In this document: one piece after another, positions 26,901-41,900 of the stretch
Layout of the letters: every line of letters starts with the position of its first letter
Numbering within the stretch: the first letter of the stretch is position 1
Source of the DNA: Ophiura sarsii
Taxonomy: Eukaryota; Echinodermata; Ophiuroidea; Amphilepidida; Ophiuridae
Reading direction: 5' to 3'
Length of the DNA: 64,000 nt
NCBI GenBank assembly: GCA_035610835.1
Contig: CM069448.1
Location: 9,363,607-9,427,606, forward strand
Made by a program: the position numbers and the translations under genes
Notes under the pieces: model-generated
Database searches by the model: none
What the model was told of the DNA's origin: nothing
Seen by the model: only the letters and a program-made list of their open reading frames with translations

Positions 26901-29900
26901 GTTGCCAGACGAATGCTCTACCAGTGCGCCACGGGGGCCAACCATACTCGGGCCAGTGTATTGGCCCGACTATGTAGCCTGGGGCCATTATTTCATCGAT
27001 ACACCGAGGACAAAATGGCGATTATTTTTTGTGTGTTTTGGTATCACACCGCCAACCACGCACAACCACACAGTGATACTTTCTAACCGAGGTGTGTGAG
27101 GGGGTATGTCATAAGAGGACCTCATTTAGATAGCGTTTTTATACTATTTGGAATATTTTGAACATACAGGGTGTCCCAAAAGTCTATGCACGACTTTGAA
27201 GCTTTGTATTTCACAAAATATAAGTCGTATTGAAAATATTAATACATATTTAGAAAGAGGAGATGTGGGAAATAATTTTGATACCAAACATTGGAGTAAC
27301 ACCTGTTTGTAATGCTACCCTAGAAGTAAAATATGTATTACTGCAAAAATGTAATTTTATACTTCGGAGGAATAAAGTTCATAAATCCATACCTATTAAC
27401 AAAAAGACGGATAGAGTTGGTTACACGGAAAGTGATCCGTCAATTGTAATATTCAAAAATTTACATTACAGTGATCCCATCATAATAACAAACTATATCA
27501 CACACTACCACTCTTGCTTTTCTGTCTGCTGCTTTAATGTTTTGTTTGGTCTGAATCTTGTATGAAAACTTCTTCAAGTCCTTACGCAAAATTCTGTGAA
27601 CAATTGATCTTTTAATCTTGTTTTCTGCGGAAAGTCGGCGAATAGATCTCTTTTGACTTTTGGCTACTGCATGTCTTATGACATCAATGTGACTTGTTGT
27701 TCTACCATTTTTTCCTAACACATTGAGACAAATCATGCACAGTTCAAAATATATATCCACCACCTTCAGAATGGATATTCTTACTGGTGCACGTTTCACT
27801 TTGAAATGTTTACTGAACTTTTGTTGAGTAAGTTAAATTGAATTTGTTGCAGTGTAGAACCATGATACAATTTGTATTTCCTTATCTATGCTGTAAATCA
27901 TCTTGAATGAAGACTTTTGCTGTGCAATGTTGTCTACTACGCCTATTTATGTTGTGAGTGACCGAGTTTGGTAATAACATTAATGTTGCAAGGTAAGCAG
28001 TGAACTGTGACTAATGCGCAACGTTGCTTTCATACCGTTAATGTATGCGCACCTGACTTTAGCAACAATTGGTAGGGGTGGGTCTGGCACACGGCCAAAC
28101 ACTTTCAACCAGTTTTAAAATGTTTTGGGTTCACCAATAGGGTTGTGTTTGGTATCAAAATAATTTCCCAAATCTCGTCTTCCAAAATATGGTTAAATTT
28201 ATACCATATGATTTATATTTTATGTGATATGACTCTTCAAAAACGTGCATAGACTTTTGGGACACCCTGTATATCAGGAAACCGAGGACTGTCCGCAGTT
28301 CCAAGGTGTGTCCGCAGTTTGAAGGTGTGTATTCATATGGGTGTCCGCAATTAGATAGTGAACACGTACACACACCCCAACACGCTCTGTAGCTGGGTCA
28401 AAGCGCTTGAGCTCACAAATATGCATAAGTTACAAGTACATGTGCTAGCGCTACGTCAATCTAAGGCTGTTAAATATGTCGCGAGATCGATAATGTAGCG
28501 AACACAATCACTCAGGCCCCAACCCTATTTTGACCATGACATTACATGGACGGTCGCCCATGCCCTAGACTATTGCGGCGATCACCATTTTCCTTTCCCA
28601 TCATGCAATTTAACTGACCAAAATCATCATTACGGATGCGTTGTGATCGTGGGAAATGTCAATTTACAATTTTTCATCCACAAAATTTGTTTCAGATTTT
28701 TTTAACTTTCCCGAAGCCCGAAAAAATTACGTCATGCTATACCACATGTTTTGACTCGAGATTTCGCGAGATCTTGCAAAATCGTAACTCATTTGTAAAG
28801 GCGCGGTTCAAAACATGTGCACTAAGATTTCGATCGCCGAAATCGCTGTCTCTGATAGCGAGGTTCTTTTTTTATGAATGAAAAACCATGAGCGGCATTG
28901 TTTTATTTATTAAATAATAACGGAAGGGAATTAAAGAAGGAATATGGGTACATCTTAGTGTTTCATTTTACTTAAAAACTAACTACAAACTTAGGATATT
29001 ATTGCCAAATTGGCGACTTTATCATGATTCCTTGTGGGCATTTTTGGTTGGGTGTGGCCACATCCTGGCTTTATCCTGACAATTTTTAGGATGTGCACAC
29101 ATTTTTTTCTCACGCAAGTGTTACGAGTAAACAATTTTGTTTAAATTTCTTAACAGAAAGTAAAATTCAAAGACATGGAACCCATTGCCAGCTCTGAACG
29201 ACAACCTCCAGATGGCTCTTCATTCAGCAACATCGCCCCGATACTTGAACCTGTATATATAGAGGTCCCCGCACCCAAGCCACCCACCACGGATAAAGCT
29301 GCCTGGACCCACGAGCCACAGTACGACTATTATCTTAATGTCAATATCTGCAGGCCTGTGGGCGTAGACCGTAAAGACCTTAAGTGTAGCCTTAACTTCA
29401 GGAAGCAATTTAAACTGAGCGAGGTTTATGAGAAGCCGGCAACGCCCAAAGGTAATTGTGTGTTTACCTTCTTTTTTGTCTCGTCCATACATGTTCAGTT
29501 AGGAGACTATATGGAATCACTTTCTGTGTCTGGGTGTGTTTTCCCTCAATATTGTCATAAATCACTATAACGCAACAATAGACAAACCCTGTTCAAGGAA
29601 CCAGACCTCCAGGTTGGGTGGGTCCGTCAGGCGTTTTGTTGTTGCTGTTTTCAACAATTTTCAGAATTTTCAAGCATTTTCAACAAAAAAATCAAAATCT
29701 TCAAAACATTTTTATATACAAAAATGTAATCAAAATTTGGGGTAAAATAAGTTGGTCAAGCCTGTAGAAGAGGGTTCATTGCCGTATTGCAAATTGATTA
29801 CTTAGATGCAACCAAACAGTGCTGTGACTAAAATTATTGACCACAAGGATATTATATAATGATATACTGATCAGGATCATATAAGCTTTCACATTTATCA

Positions 29901-32900
29901 ACACTTGAGTTTTATAAGAACTTTGAAATAGTTTTGTATAATGACAGCAAAGCTAGTTGGATCTAAATGAGTGCTTCATGAATTCAGAGGGATTAGGTCC
30001 TAATTTATTATCAGTCAACCAAGAAAATGAGTTTTTACACAGATACATTTCTGATTGCAACAACGCAATTTAGTGGCCAGGCATATGTATATGATGATTA
30101 CAGCTTACTCCACTTTGGCATTAAATGTCCTAAATATAATTGTATCTAGAAAAAGAAAAAAACTTGTGCTATGGGCCATATTATCAACAACAACATTTAT
30201 ACATTTTTTGAAAAAATTTTGAAATTTTTTGGATTGGTCTTGAAATGCCAGACCAATCAACCCTACCTGAAAGTTCCGATTTCCCTATAGCTGAATAATC
30301 TATATACAAATCGCTGTATGGGGCTTTTGCAGTCTTGTGGTTTTTAAACCACACTAGGCATGGAGGCCAGGGGGCGGAAGTTCGAAACTGAAAAACAAAA
30401 TGTTCTGCAGAATGTTGACATTTCCAATTTATGGATACACACTACTATGTGGTAATTTTCACACAATTAATTTGTTGCACTTTGTAGATCCTACCGATTT
30501 GCGTGTTTTTAAATAGACAATTTGTCATTTCTTCACATAGACCTATACGCAAATGAAATATATCTCTGTGTTATAATAGCGGTAGCTGGTTTGACATGAA
30601 AAAAGGTAGCACACAAATGTCACCTTTTACAGTTTTCTCCCCCACTATGGTAATTCAAAATGTTACTTGATTTATATGTATGTTATTGTTGTTTTCGTTT
30701 GATTTTTTCAGACCTTGTGTGGTATGGTCCTGCACTTTAAATTTAATTTCACTTCCTGCTTGGGATTTCTTCAAAAGCATACTTATACAAAAAAGGATTT
30801 GGGGGGGGCACTTTTAATTGAAGTTCACTTCCTGTTTTGGATTTCTTCGAAAGCATACTTATGCTAAAAAGAATTTGGGGTGGGGGGGAATTTTTCTGAC
30901 CTTGTGTGGTATGGCCCTGCACTTTTAATTGAAGTTCACTTCCCGTTTGGGATTTCTTCGAAAGCATACTTATGCAAAAAAGAATTTGGGGGGGGGGGGG
31001 CACATTTAATTGAAGTTCACTTCATTTTCATTGAGTGTATTTCCATCCATCTATCAGCTTCTTTATTAAGTAGTTATCTTACATCAATGCACCACCCATC
31101 ATACAAAGATTCACCCTAGGTTTGTGTAGGGAGATGGAAAGGCTCTTTTGACAATAAACACACACCATCCTTCAAATTTAAGAGGATAATTTAATATGTT
31201 TGTGAAAACATTAACTACTTGAATACAATATTGAACTTATTTGTCTGCACCTGTAGGTAAAACACCACCCCATAGAGGTGGCCTGAAAGGCAAAACACTA
31301 ATGGGAAGTCGTGGACCCGCACTGGCAGTTGTGAAGAAGGGACCTGTGGAACCGGGCCAACACAATCCAGGTGATGAAAAGTAAGTCTATGGGGATGTAC
31401 GTATTATGGAAATGTAGGAACTGTAATAAAAAATAGGGTTATTGCATTGGTCGGTTTTTTTAATCCAGATATGTAATTGTGTAATATGAAATATACGTAT
31501 TATGGAAATGTAGGAATTTCAATAAAAAATAGGGCTATTGCATTGGTCGTTTTTATAATCCAGATATGTAATTAGAATAAGACTTACTAATCTACTTACT
31601 AGACCTTTCTAATCACTCAGACACTTGATCAATTACATTTTGGTTATACCATGTGGGGAAGCACTAATGTTCTTTATATCGAGTCAAGTTCAATAAATCT
31701 TAAAGGTATATTATGCGATCTTTCCAGGGAACGCCCTCAACATCAAAAAAAAAATTGAAAGCAAATTTTCTTGCAGATTTACATTTCTGATCATAAATCA
31801 TGCATACATTCCAAGTTACAGAGCGATACGATTCTTAATTACTTCAAAATCATGGTTTTAGAGTGAAAATAAACTGTCGGGATTCCGACAGTTTATATTT
31901 TTCACTCTAAAACCATGATTTTGAGGTAATTAGGAATCGTATCGCTCTGTAACTTGGAATGTATGTATGATTTATGATCGGAAATGTAAATCTGCAAGAA
32001 AATCTACTTTCTAAAAGATATCATGAATAGAGGGCGCTCTCTGGAAAAGATCACATAATATGCCTTTAATATTTAATTGATCAGAGTTATCCTACAGACA
32101 TATTAGACTATTGGTCCTGCCAAAAATTAAACCCTCATCTATTCATTTGATAAAATCATTTGTCTCAAAGCTCCCGCGCGCGTTAGTTAATTGGTGCGCG
32201 ATAGAAAAAAAAGAAGGTTTTTTGTTGTTGTTGTTTTTCAACAACAACAACAAAAATCCCAAAAATTCACTGATTTTTTAGATTTTCATTGATCACATCA
32301 TTTTAAATGCGAAAGGTAACTTTTACAAGGATTTCAATATTTTATATATATAAAAAATAAATTTAAAAAAAACCCGCATTCCGCATTATGTTTTAAAAAA
32401 CTGAAGAGCTTTGAGACAAAAGATTGTTTTAATATAGCCTTAAAAGCTAGCTGTTATTCTTTCCTCAGGTTCAAGTCTTTAGTGCTTCCTATTGGTGACC
32501 AACCTTTATTTGAGTTACCAGGCCCAGCAGATGCACCCTCTACTATACCCACAGAGTCTAAGCTTCCTGAGGTGGAGTCTAACACACAAACTGACAATAC
32601 TGATAAATCTACAGGTATAGTGTACTCATACAAATCAATTTGTAATTGTCCTCTTTCTTTTTTTAACTTTGTTTACCCCTATTCATTTAGGGGTGGTTTT
32701 GTTTTTTATACACCATATTTGAAATAGATTCTTTCATATTTTTACACAACGCATGGTTATAAATACAGGAATTTTAATTTGTTTCTACAATTTTTATTAG
32801 GAATACAACTTAATCTGATGTTTTTAACTTTGAAATACCTAATGTGTTTTATTATGGCAATGATTATTTAGACAGCCTTGGAACCCTAAAGCCTAATGCT

Positions 32901-35900
32901 AACCCTAAACCTATCCTATACTAAACCTTAACCTTAACCCAACCCTGACCATTATACTTGACCTAAATCACTCACCTCTAAACTCTAGACCGATTATGCC
33001 ATCTAGCGGCTACATGTAGTAATTTCCTTTAATTATTTAACACTATACCATGTATTACTTATCAGAATCTGCAGAAAAGACATCAACAGTGCCCTCAGAG
33101 CCTGATAAATCACGAAGAGCCAGTATGGCCGGTGAGGAACCCATCAAGCTTGGTGTACACCATGGCCAGTATGATGAGATGGTAGCTTGGGCTAGTATAG
33201 GTTTAGCGGATATAGAAAGCCTCGTAAGTAACTATGCTACAACCAAACCTCAACATGTCCCATATTGCATGACAATTTGCACCCAAAATATATGTCCATT
33301 GTGATATTTACAAAAGCTGATGCAAACAAAATTTGAGTCAAGTTATAGCTGAATACGAATTGCACCCTTTGAAAAGTAATTATGTTACCCAAATTGAAAT
33401 GTAAAATGCATTTATGCACCTCAAAGGAGAAAAATAAAATTGAGGATTCAGAGACCTGACTGCACAAGATTACCAAGTCATTACTTGGGCATTTTTAAAA
33501 GCTTTCTAATTGTTTGTTTTAAATATTGCAGCCAATAACAGTAATTGCTATTGCATTGGTTATACGTTTAGATTTCATAAAGACAGAATATTGTTAGATT
33601 AAATGATGTGAGTGTGTACTTCCAGTGATAAATGCAGTATTACACACCACTATGGGGTGGGGTCCATGGATTGTTATAAAAGTACAAGCACCAGCATATT
33701 GAAGTCACACATTTGATGCCATGACGATACATCACTTTCTTACTTATTGATTTGACACAGAGCATACACTTATGAGTAAAAATGTTACACAAAGTAATGA
33801 TTTCTTTGTAAACCATTGCAAGGAAACAGCATTTAAATCTTCATATTAAGTCAGGATTTAAGTGAGAAAAACATCAAACTTGTATCAAAACTACCCGTGT
33901 GAATGAACCCTATTATCTTTATGTCACCATATTTGGTGGAAACTGTAGAAAAGCTTTTAATTTCAGCCCGTTTTTTTTGCCTCTTTAGCCACATATCACA
34001 CACTTTCTCAGTTGTTGGGTCTAGGTTTTTTCAAGTATTTTCATGCCTGTATAATTAAATGAGTATAATGCAACCTCTGTCTCACCCAATCCACACAACT
34101 AAACTAACTAAAATGTGCTGTGTTTTGAATATCAATTTGACTCTAATTTTTTTCTCTTCAAAAAATTGAGATGGCTGTGCAGTATTTGATTCATTGTTCT
34201 TTTCAAAGTTTTTTTATTTATTTTTTAGTCTTGATCAATTTTATTTCATATTTACCTCATATTTTTCTCTTAAAAATTGAGATGGCAGTGCAATATTTGA
34301 TGAAGTGTTTTTAAGTGCTTTTTTTGATTGATTGTGTTTAATTAGTAAGTGAAACAAAAGGCACAGCAATCAATCACTTGCTTATTGTTTTGAATTCTAT
34401 GTATTTGTACTAGTCTGTCCCAGCGCAGAAAACTACACTTCATTTCTATCCAAAATATCAAATTTTCTCAGGTGTTTTAGAAAATCCATATCTTGGTTCA
34501 CTCTGAAATGTCAAGCGATAGTATTCAAGAGGTCAGGGAATTCTTGATAAACCAAGAATTCTGTGAAATGTCAAGCGATAGTATTCAAGAGGTCAGGGAA
34601 TTCTTGATAAACCAAGAATTCAATGGTGGGCTAACTAGAGAAATACACGATTGAAATAAACTGATGCTCCTTTTCAGGGGTGTACATTCATATTTTCTCC
34701 AACCAGCCACCCGGGCTGGTAGCATGTAAAAGTTACCAGCCCGACTGTAAATTTACCAACCAAACAAGTAATCTTCATATACCAACAGCAAAATTCTTAG
34801 CGGCCAGCCGGGCGTGTATATTTGAAAAAGTACCCGCCTGACGCAAAAGTTACCCGCCACGGGCGTGCGGGCGGGTAATAAGTACAAAAAAAGTGACAAT
34901 GACAATGATATTTTGTTGAACAAATCCAAGATGTGCACTCACATTTAGATGGTTTGTCAACCAGTTCTGTTGACATCCTCAGTAATTGCTGGATCCACTT
35001 CTTTTTCCCGCGAGAGATGTTTTTCTCGTTCCCAGGATGCAAAGTTGTGATGAGTGGATCAAACACGTAACTTGAAGAATAAATGCCCTCGTCGCAATTG
35101 ATTATGTTAGGCCCCTGTCGTTGTATCCAAATTGCTTCTCAAAAACTTGCATTTTTATACGCAATGATAATCAATATTTTATGAAAAATAATCACACTAA
35201 TTGGTTTTCACCCCATAAAAGGATGTCAAAATCAGACCAAATTTAGCACTTATTTTCTTTACTAACAATTTTGTTCACTGTTGAATTCTGATGTATGCTT
35301 CTTTGCACTGCCGTACGTTCCCATCTCCACGTAGAAAAGCCTCACTGAAACTTAAATATATGTATCGACACTATGTTAAAAGCATAGCCTGAAATATTGA
35401 CACCAACAAAATAACATTTGTATGTCAAATGTTTTTTATGCATGGAATGTGTATTGTGATTTCTAAATTTAAGCTGAATTGATTATTAGCAATTGCATCC
35501 CCATTCAGGCTTTGTTTACAGTATAATGTAAAAAGTAGTAATTTTCGTGTGTGTACATTTTCGTGCTTCGCCTATTTTGAACAAGTTTGCTTCTTTTTAT
35601 TTTCGCGATTTTGAGCTTCCTTACATAGACGACCTACATACAAAATGAATATATTCGCACGTTTTTATTTTCGCGCTTTCTGATCTTAGCGCGAAAATAA
35701 ATAACGCAACAATTTCCACTTTTACAGTATTGTAAAGTTACTCCTGTGTTTTTTCAGGACATACTTGTCAGAGAGACCGAAGAAGAAATGGAGGGCCTAG
35801 TACCCACCATGTTTCCAATCTATCCTGTCACAACGGGTCGCAGTGAACGTGGTAATGCACAGACACCATGTGGCTATGTTAAATTAGCATTCTACTACAC

Positions 35901-38900
35901 CAGGGTCAATGTACCATACACAAAGGACAAAGATACAGGTAATACAGTGACATGTCACCTAGAGGAGAAGGAGGAGGGAAAACTACCCATTCACTTCCCC
36001 TCTACCTCCAAATTGCTTTTAGCAGGAAGAAAAAATGAATAATTCTGCAAAACTAGGCATGTTTATTAACCATAAGGCAAAAAAAAAGAAAAGAAAAAAG
36101 TAATGTTGTCCTCCACAGTTCTCAGATAGGAGGGGCGGGCAGGCGGATTTTTTTTAATTTAATTTTTTTAATTTTCTTATACCAGCGGAAGCTCAAAGTT
36201 CAGCTAACAAGAAGTTGAAATCACACTAACAGTTGCACATATATGTTATAAACACTTAGTTTAATATTCAATGCCATTTAAACTGTTTTTAAAAAATCTG
36301 AAGGAAAACAAAAATCTGAAGAAAAGAAAAAATCTGAAGAAAAAAAATGAAAAAAATCTGAAAATCTGGAAAAGAAAAAAACAACATCGGAACGACCCTA
36401 AATCTGACGAGCGGGCGGTCGAGGAAAACATAACTTTTTTGTTTGTTGGCCTAACCCTACTAGACCATACAGAACCACACGAGGCGCGCACACAAGTTTT
36501 ATCCCATGGTGCACTAAACCCTGGGTATATATGGTCTGCGAAAGTTGATTTAGCCTGGGCAGCCCAGCGCTCATGGTCTGGTGGTTGTGTCACCCCGGCG
36601 ACCCGGATTTAATCCCGGGGGGGGGGGGGGGGGGCAGCTGCAGTGGCGGACATATTTGTATTGCCCCCCCCCCCCCCCCATTTAACCTCCTGTTCTTTGG
36701 TCCATTCCCACTGCTACACTTCTAAGGTTAGGGTGGTTATTTAAAACAGGACACAGCAAATTGTCTGCATAATATTTCAAAAGACCTTTTTGTTAACGGT
36801 GTTCAATGATTTTAAAGGTTATTCAAGAGCTAATTTTTTTCAAACTTTCAATCTACAATTTTTACAAAATAGTCTGTAATTGCTGATAGGAACATCCAGG
36901 TTTTAAAATTAAAAATTCCTAAAGAAAGTTGAATATGTATGTAGATGTTGGAATCATAAATGCATTCTGACCAATAGCAATACAGGATTAATATCCAGAT
37001 AAATGCAACTGTCATGGTATAAATCATTCTGGGACACCCTGTATATGAATATTGTATTGAAATTTATATTCCGTCCATTAACTTACAACCCACACATTCC
37101 AAGAATTTATACTTTACAAATATTAAGATACATCAATCATATCATCAATTCATCCTGTCATAGAGAAGATAGAAGAGTAAATGCTTCTATTTTTCCCCTC
37201 TTTTTTTTAATGTATTTATTCAATTATATGACAACAAGAACACCTATTCTTCTCTATGAAAGATGAAATAATGGAAACGCCCAAGTTTTTCATTTCTTTT
37301 TTTCCCTCTTTTTTTTAATGTATTTATTTAATTATGCGACAAAAATAACACCTATTCTTCTCTCTGAAAGATGAAATAATGGAAACGCCCAAGTTTTTAA
37401 TTTGAATAGATGAATCTATAGTCTGTCTACATGTAAGTACTATGGACACTAATTCCAACAATGTGTGCGTAGGTGCCTGCGTGATACACCCATCCGGAAG
37501 TGCGTACTGTAGACGCTTTAAAAATAACAGCGCGTCCTGAAATCGTCACTCGCCGTTACATGACAGACGTGTGCATGTATGCATATGCATGAATAGTACA
37601 CGACTCACCCATTTCAGCATTGGGCGCAGCTCTCCGCGAACAACAACAAAACATGCTTGCGTGAAATAACTTGAATTAATTATGTCCATAGTACTTTGAC
37701 ACAGACTATAGGTAAAGGTCACGAAAATCGCGGAATTGAGGTTAAACGCGGAAAACGACATTTTGATGAAACGAAGAAGAAAAAAATGCACAAAAAAGTC
37801 CAAAACACAAAATTTATAAATAGTCTTGAATAAAACAATATAAATATTAAAAAACGATACGTAATAAAACAAAACAAACAATATTTAAATATAAAACTCC
37901 GCGCTGAACTCCATACCATAATTCATAGGCCTAGAATATTATTATTTTTGCATTGTAAGAACACAGCTGCATGTAAAGTGTGTTTAGTTTGGTTTTATAG
38001 ATCGTAAATGTTAAGCTTTCTTGGGGAAAATTACATCACAGAAAAATGCAAAACTTACAAAGCGGAAAACGCGGAATTCGACAGTTACAAAGCAGAAAAT
38101 TCGTGACCTTAACTATAGGTCTTATTTATGGTTATCATTCACTGGAGGATGCAAATGACCTCACCAAGGTTGATTCCAAATTTCTTCAAATTTCTCAGGA
38201 CCCTATGACTATAAACAAGAAAATAGCCCCTTTAGGTGACGGGACAAATAAGGACTAACAGACCTCTCAGGTAGAGTCAGTTTTGACGGTGTGGGGGGGG
38301 GGGGGGGGTTCTCAAAATATTCTTGAAATGGTGGTTAATTTTCAGTGATTTTCAAACATTTATACAACAAAATTCAACAAAATAAAAGAATGGGTTTTTT
38401 TGTCACCATAACTATCAGTTTATTCATCCGACAAATTGAACTACCCAAAATATCTGTAAATATGCCCTAAATACTCTCATTATTTTAGCTCAGGTCATGA
38501 ACTTAATATTAAATCCTGCCCCCAACTGTCATCAACTTACAATAGCATTTCATGTCCTTTGATTGTTAAAAGAGTGTTGAAAAGTTCAGATTGATCATGA
38601 ATCAAGACGAGGGGAAGTAGCGACTTTCACATGTTTGCAGTTTTAACTAGTTAAAACTACTGCCTTCTTGAGAAGGACCATGTATGATCTCAAAAACAAT
38701 CACTAAGCAATAGATCAATCACTGCCAAGAATGTGTTTACCAAAGCATCCACTAAACACAGCTAAGTAGGAATGTCCTTTGATGTAGCTAATTCCAACAC
38801 TCACACATTTGATGTTCAACTTCTCTTTCAGAATCTGGCACTTTGAATGATATCGTTCTTGACCTAACCGGCGTGGACCTTACTAAGGTTCGGAAGGAAG

Positions 38901-41900
38901 ACCTATCAGTTAACAAGACATATAAAGATAGGTGTCTATCTGCTATGTCTGTGGAATCTGAATCATCAGATAAACCAGTAAGTGTGATGAGGGTCAGATA
39001 AAAAGAATTTACTTCTAAGATCCAAAGGAATGACCTTAATTATACAAGACAAAAAGGGGTGGGTATCTATACAGGGTGAGTCAAAAAGACTGCAATAGTG
39101 GAAAGAAGCCATTTTGTTTTCAAAACCAAAATGAATTTTAAAACTTTTTAAACGTTGCAAGAATGATGTATTTAATCCTAACTTTGTGTGAAAAAAGTCG
39201 ATTGCATTTTTTGTTTGTCTTTGGTGACTTTCTTTGCTGCCCAACCAAATTTACCTGTTTGTCCACGAGCACAGTGATTTTCATTTGAAATGGCACACAT
39301 TGCTTTTTCATATTTGAATATCCCGCCAACAAACAAAAAAATGAAAAAATGTCAGTTTTTTATTAAAATTTAGAACATTATACGCTTTCATAGCATGGGT
39401 ATGATTATAATTGATTATGCTAACTCACATGTAAACAAGAAAGGATGCATCAAATTCCAATAACATCACAAATGAACTCAAGTTGCCAAATTTGAATGAG
39501 AGACAAACGTGTGAAATGGGTGCACTGGTTAAAAGGTTCACCAAAGGCAAATGGAAAATGTAATCAACTTCATTTTTTCACACAAAGTTAGGATTAAATA
39601 CATCATTCTTGCAACGTTTAAAAAGTTTTAAATTTCATTTTGGTTTTGAAAACAAAATGGCTTCTTTCCACTATTGCAGTCTTTTTGACTCACCCTGTAT
39701 GTTGTCTCTTGAATCGCTTGTATCTTCAGAATAAGTGGTTCAAAAGAAAGACATGTTAGTTAAGACATTTGAAGAATAGGTGGCGGAAGCGGGAGACATC
39801 CTTCCTAAAATGTCAAATAGGGGGGTGTCCCCCCCCCCCCCCCCCCCTTAGCTTATTACAGGTGACATGTTTTTAACATCATCTGGACATTTTTAGTGTG
39901 CAAGCTTAAATGTATCAACAATTTAAGCTTGAATATGCTCAATTTGTCACACTTGATGGCTTCAGGATGTCTTTTGTTACCATATTAGTTCAAAATATGA
40001 ACATGTTTGTGGGCATTTTGTCTACATGTTTCAACACTATAAAACATAATTTGGGTTTCCCACCCTAAATTATTTTGCTTCCTCCGCCACTGATTGGAAG
40101 AGTGTTGTCTGTCTGCTATATGTCTGTGGAATCGGTTGAGCAAAAACTGTGAGGTTAAGTCAAAAGATTGTACCTCCAAGGCTAAAGTGAAAGACCCAAA
40201 TGTGCAAGTCTGATGAGCAGATGTCTTTTCTGCATGTTGCATCAATTGAGTCTTTAGTGTGAGGGTCATTCAAAAGGTTCTACTTTCAAGATTCAAAGGA
40301 AAGATCTTGGTTTTAAAAGTTTGATGAATCTCAAAGAAGTTGAACTGACTTGATTTGCATTTTGACAGTACAATCTGCTACCCTCCTTACTGGCCTTATA
40401 TGATGTAGCTTCTGAACATGACAAAGGAGGTTTGCAACCAGATCATTAGGCCTTTGGCAGGGTGTGTTTGTGAATATTTTAAAGAGAACCGTAATTTTGC
40501 AAAGCAGGCTTTACAGGGTACTTATCATTCAAATCTTGTTCAGAAGTTAAACTTTGGATGTATCAGTATAAGATGTTAATTACTTGTTGACTAACAAAAG
40601 ATTGTGTCACGATAACAATGAAGACATGAAGCATCTTTTTTGGGACTGTAACTGTGTAAATCCAATTTGGAATGACTTTGCAGACTGGTTATCAAAGGTT
40701 TTTCTAATGTAGATATTGATTTAAATTATTTATAAGCTGATTCTATTTGGCTTCAGTTCAGACCCTTTGGAAAATCTTTTGTTTCATTAGTTATTTATAA
40801 TAACAAATTTATGAAACAGATATCATACTTAATTCATTTCAAGTATCTGTGAAATTTCATTTTATTTTTGAAAAACGTAAGTCCTATAAAGCACCATGTA
40901 CAATTTCCAGACGAAATGGAAGGAAATTGACCCGTTCTGTAAATTTAGGGATACTTATCATTGTGCGAGTAGGTAATGTGATCTTCCCTCCTACTCCTCC
41001 ACACCAAAACCCTTTGCTAATGAACCTGTCACATTTACAGAATGATTTATTGTAATTTAATTTTGTAGGAAACCATGTCGAAGGCTGAAGTAGATTTGTT
41101 AGTTGAACAGCACGAAAATGACATGTTAGCGCTTCAACAAGAATATGAGTAAGTAAAGTATAGTTTCATCAGAATTGAAATATTCGTTTTTTATATTTCC
41201 CCTCCCAACAGTAATCCAAGTATTTACGATTATGGCTGCACGCACACGGTATTTTTTGTATGCACGTGTGACAAATATGATGCACAGTGCGCTAGTTGCC
41301 TTCATGCGCGCCCGCGTCCTTCTGTATTCATTCACTGCTCTAAGTTGGCTTCGCCAATTTGGAACTGATCAAACTATAGTTGCTGTTTTTGTAGTGGTGC
41401 CCCTCATAAGCCTGCTTCATTGAGCCGATAACATGTATCCATTATATTTGCGGTAAAAACATGCTATAAGCAAAAAATAGTCTCAATGCATGCTGAATAA
41501 AGTTGCGTAAGGCCCTACTGTATCGATGAATATTCGTAACAAACAAATATGGGTATGAGACTAGAAAATATTGTTCTAGAAAATATTGGACAACAATATT
41601 TTTAGAATATTGGTTGCATCCAGGTACTTTTGAACAATATTCAATATGTTACACAGATGTATTGTACCATTAAAAAGCCTGATATGAATAATAATGGTTG
41701 TTATTTATGTGATTATTGATTAGCTATATATTTTTGTAGGGGCTACTATTACACCCTAACAAAAATTATTATCATACTATTTTTCATTTTCACTAACGAA
41801 AATTATTATCATACTATTACACCACTGTGCAATGATGAAAATATCTCAAATTCTGGAGAAAAACCCAAGAGTAAATCCCGAGGATGTTGTTATGGGATGA

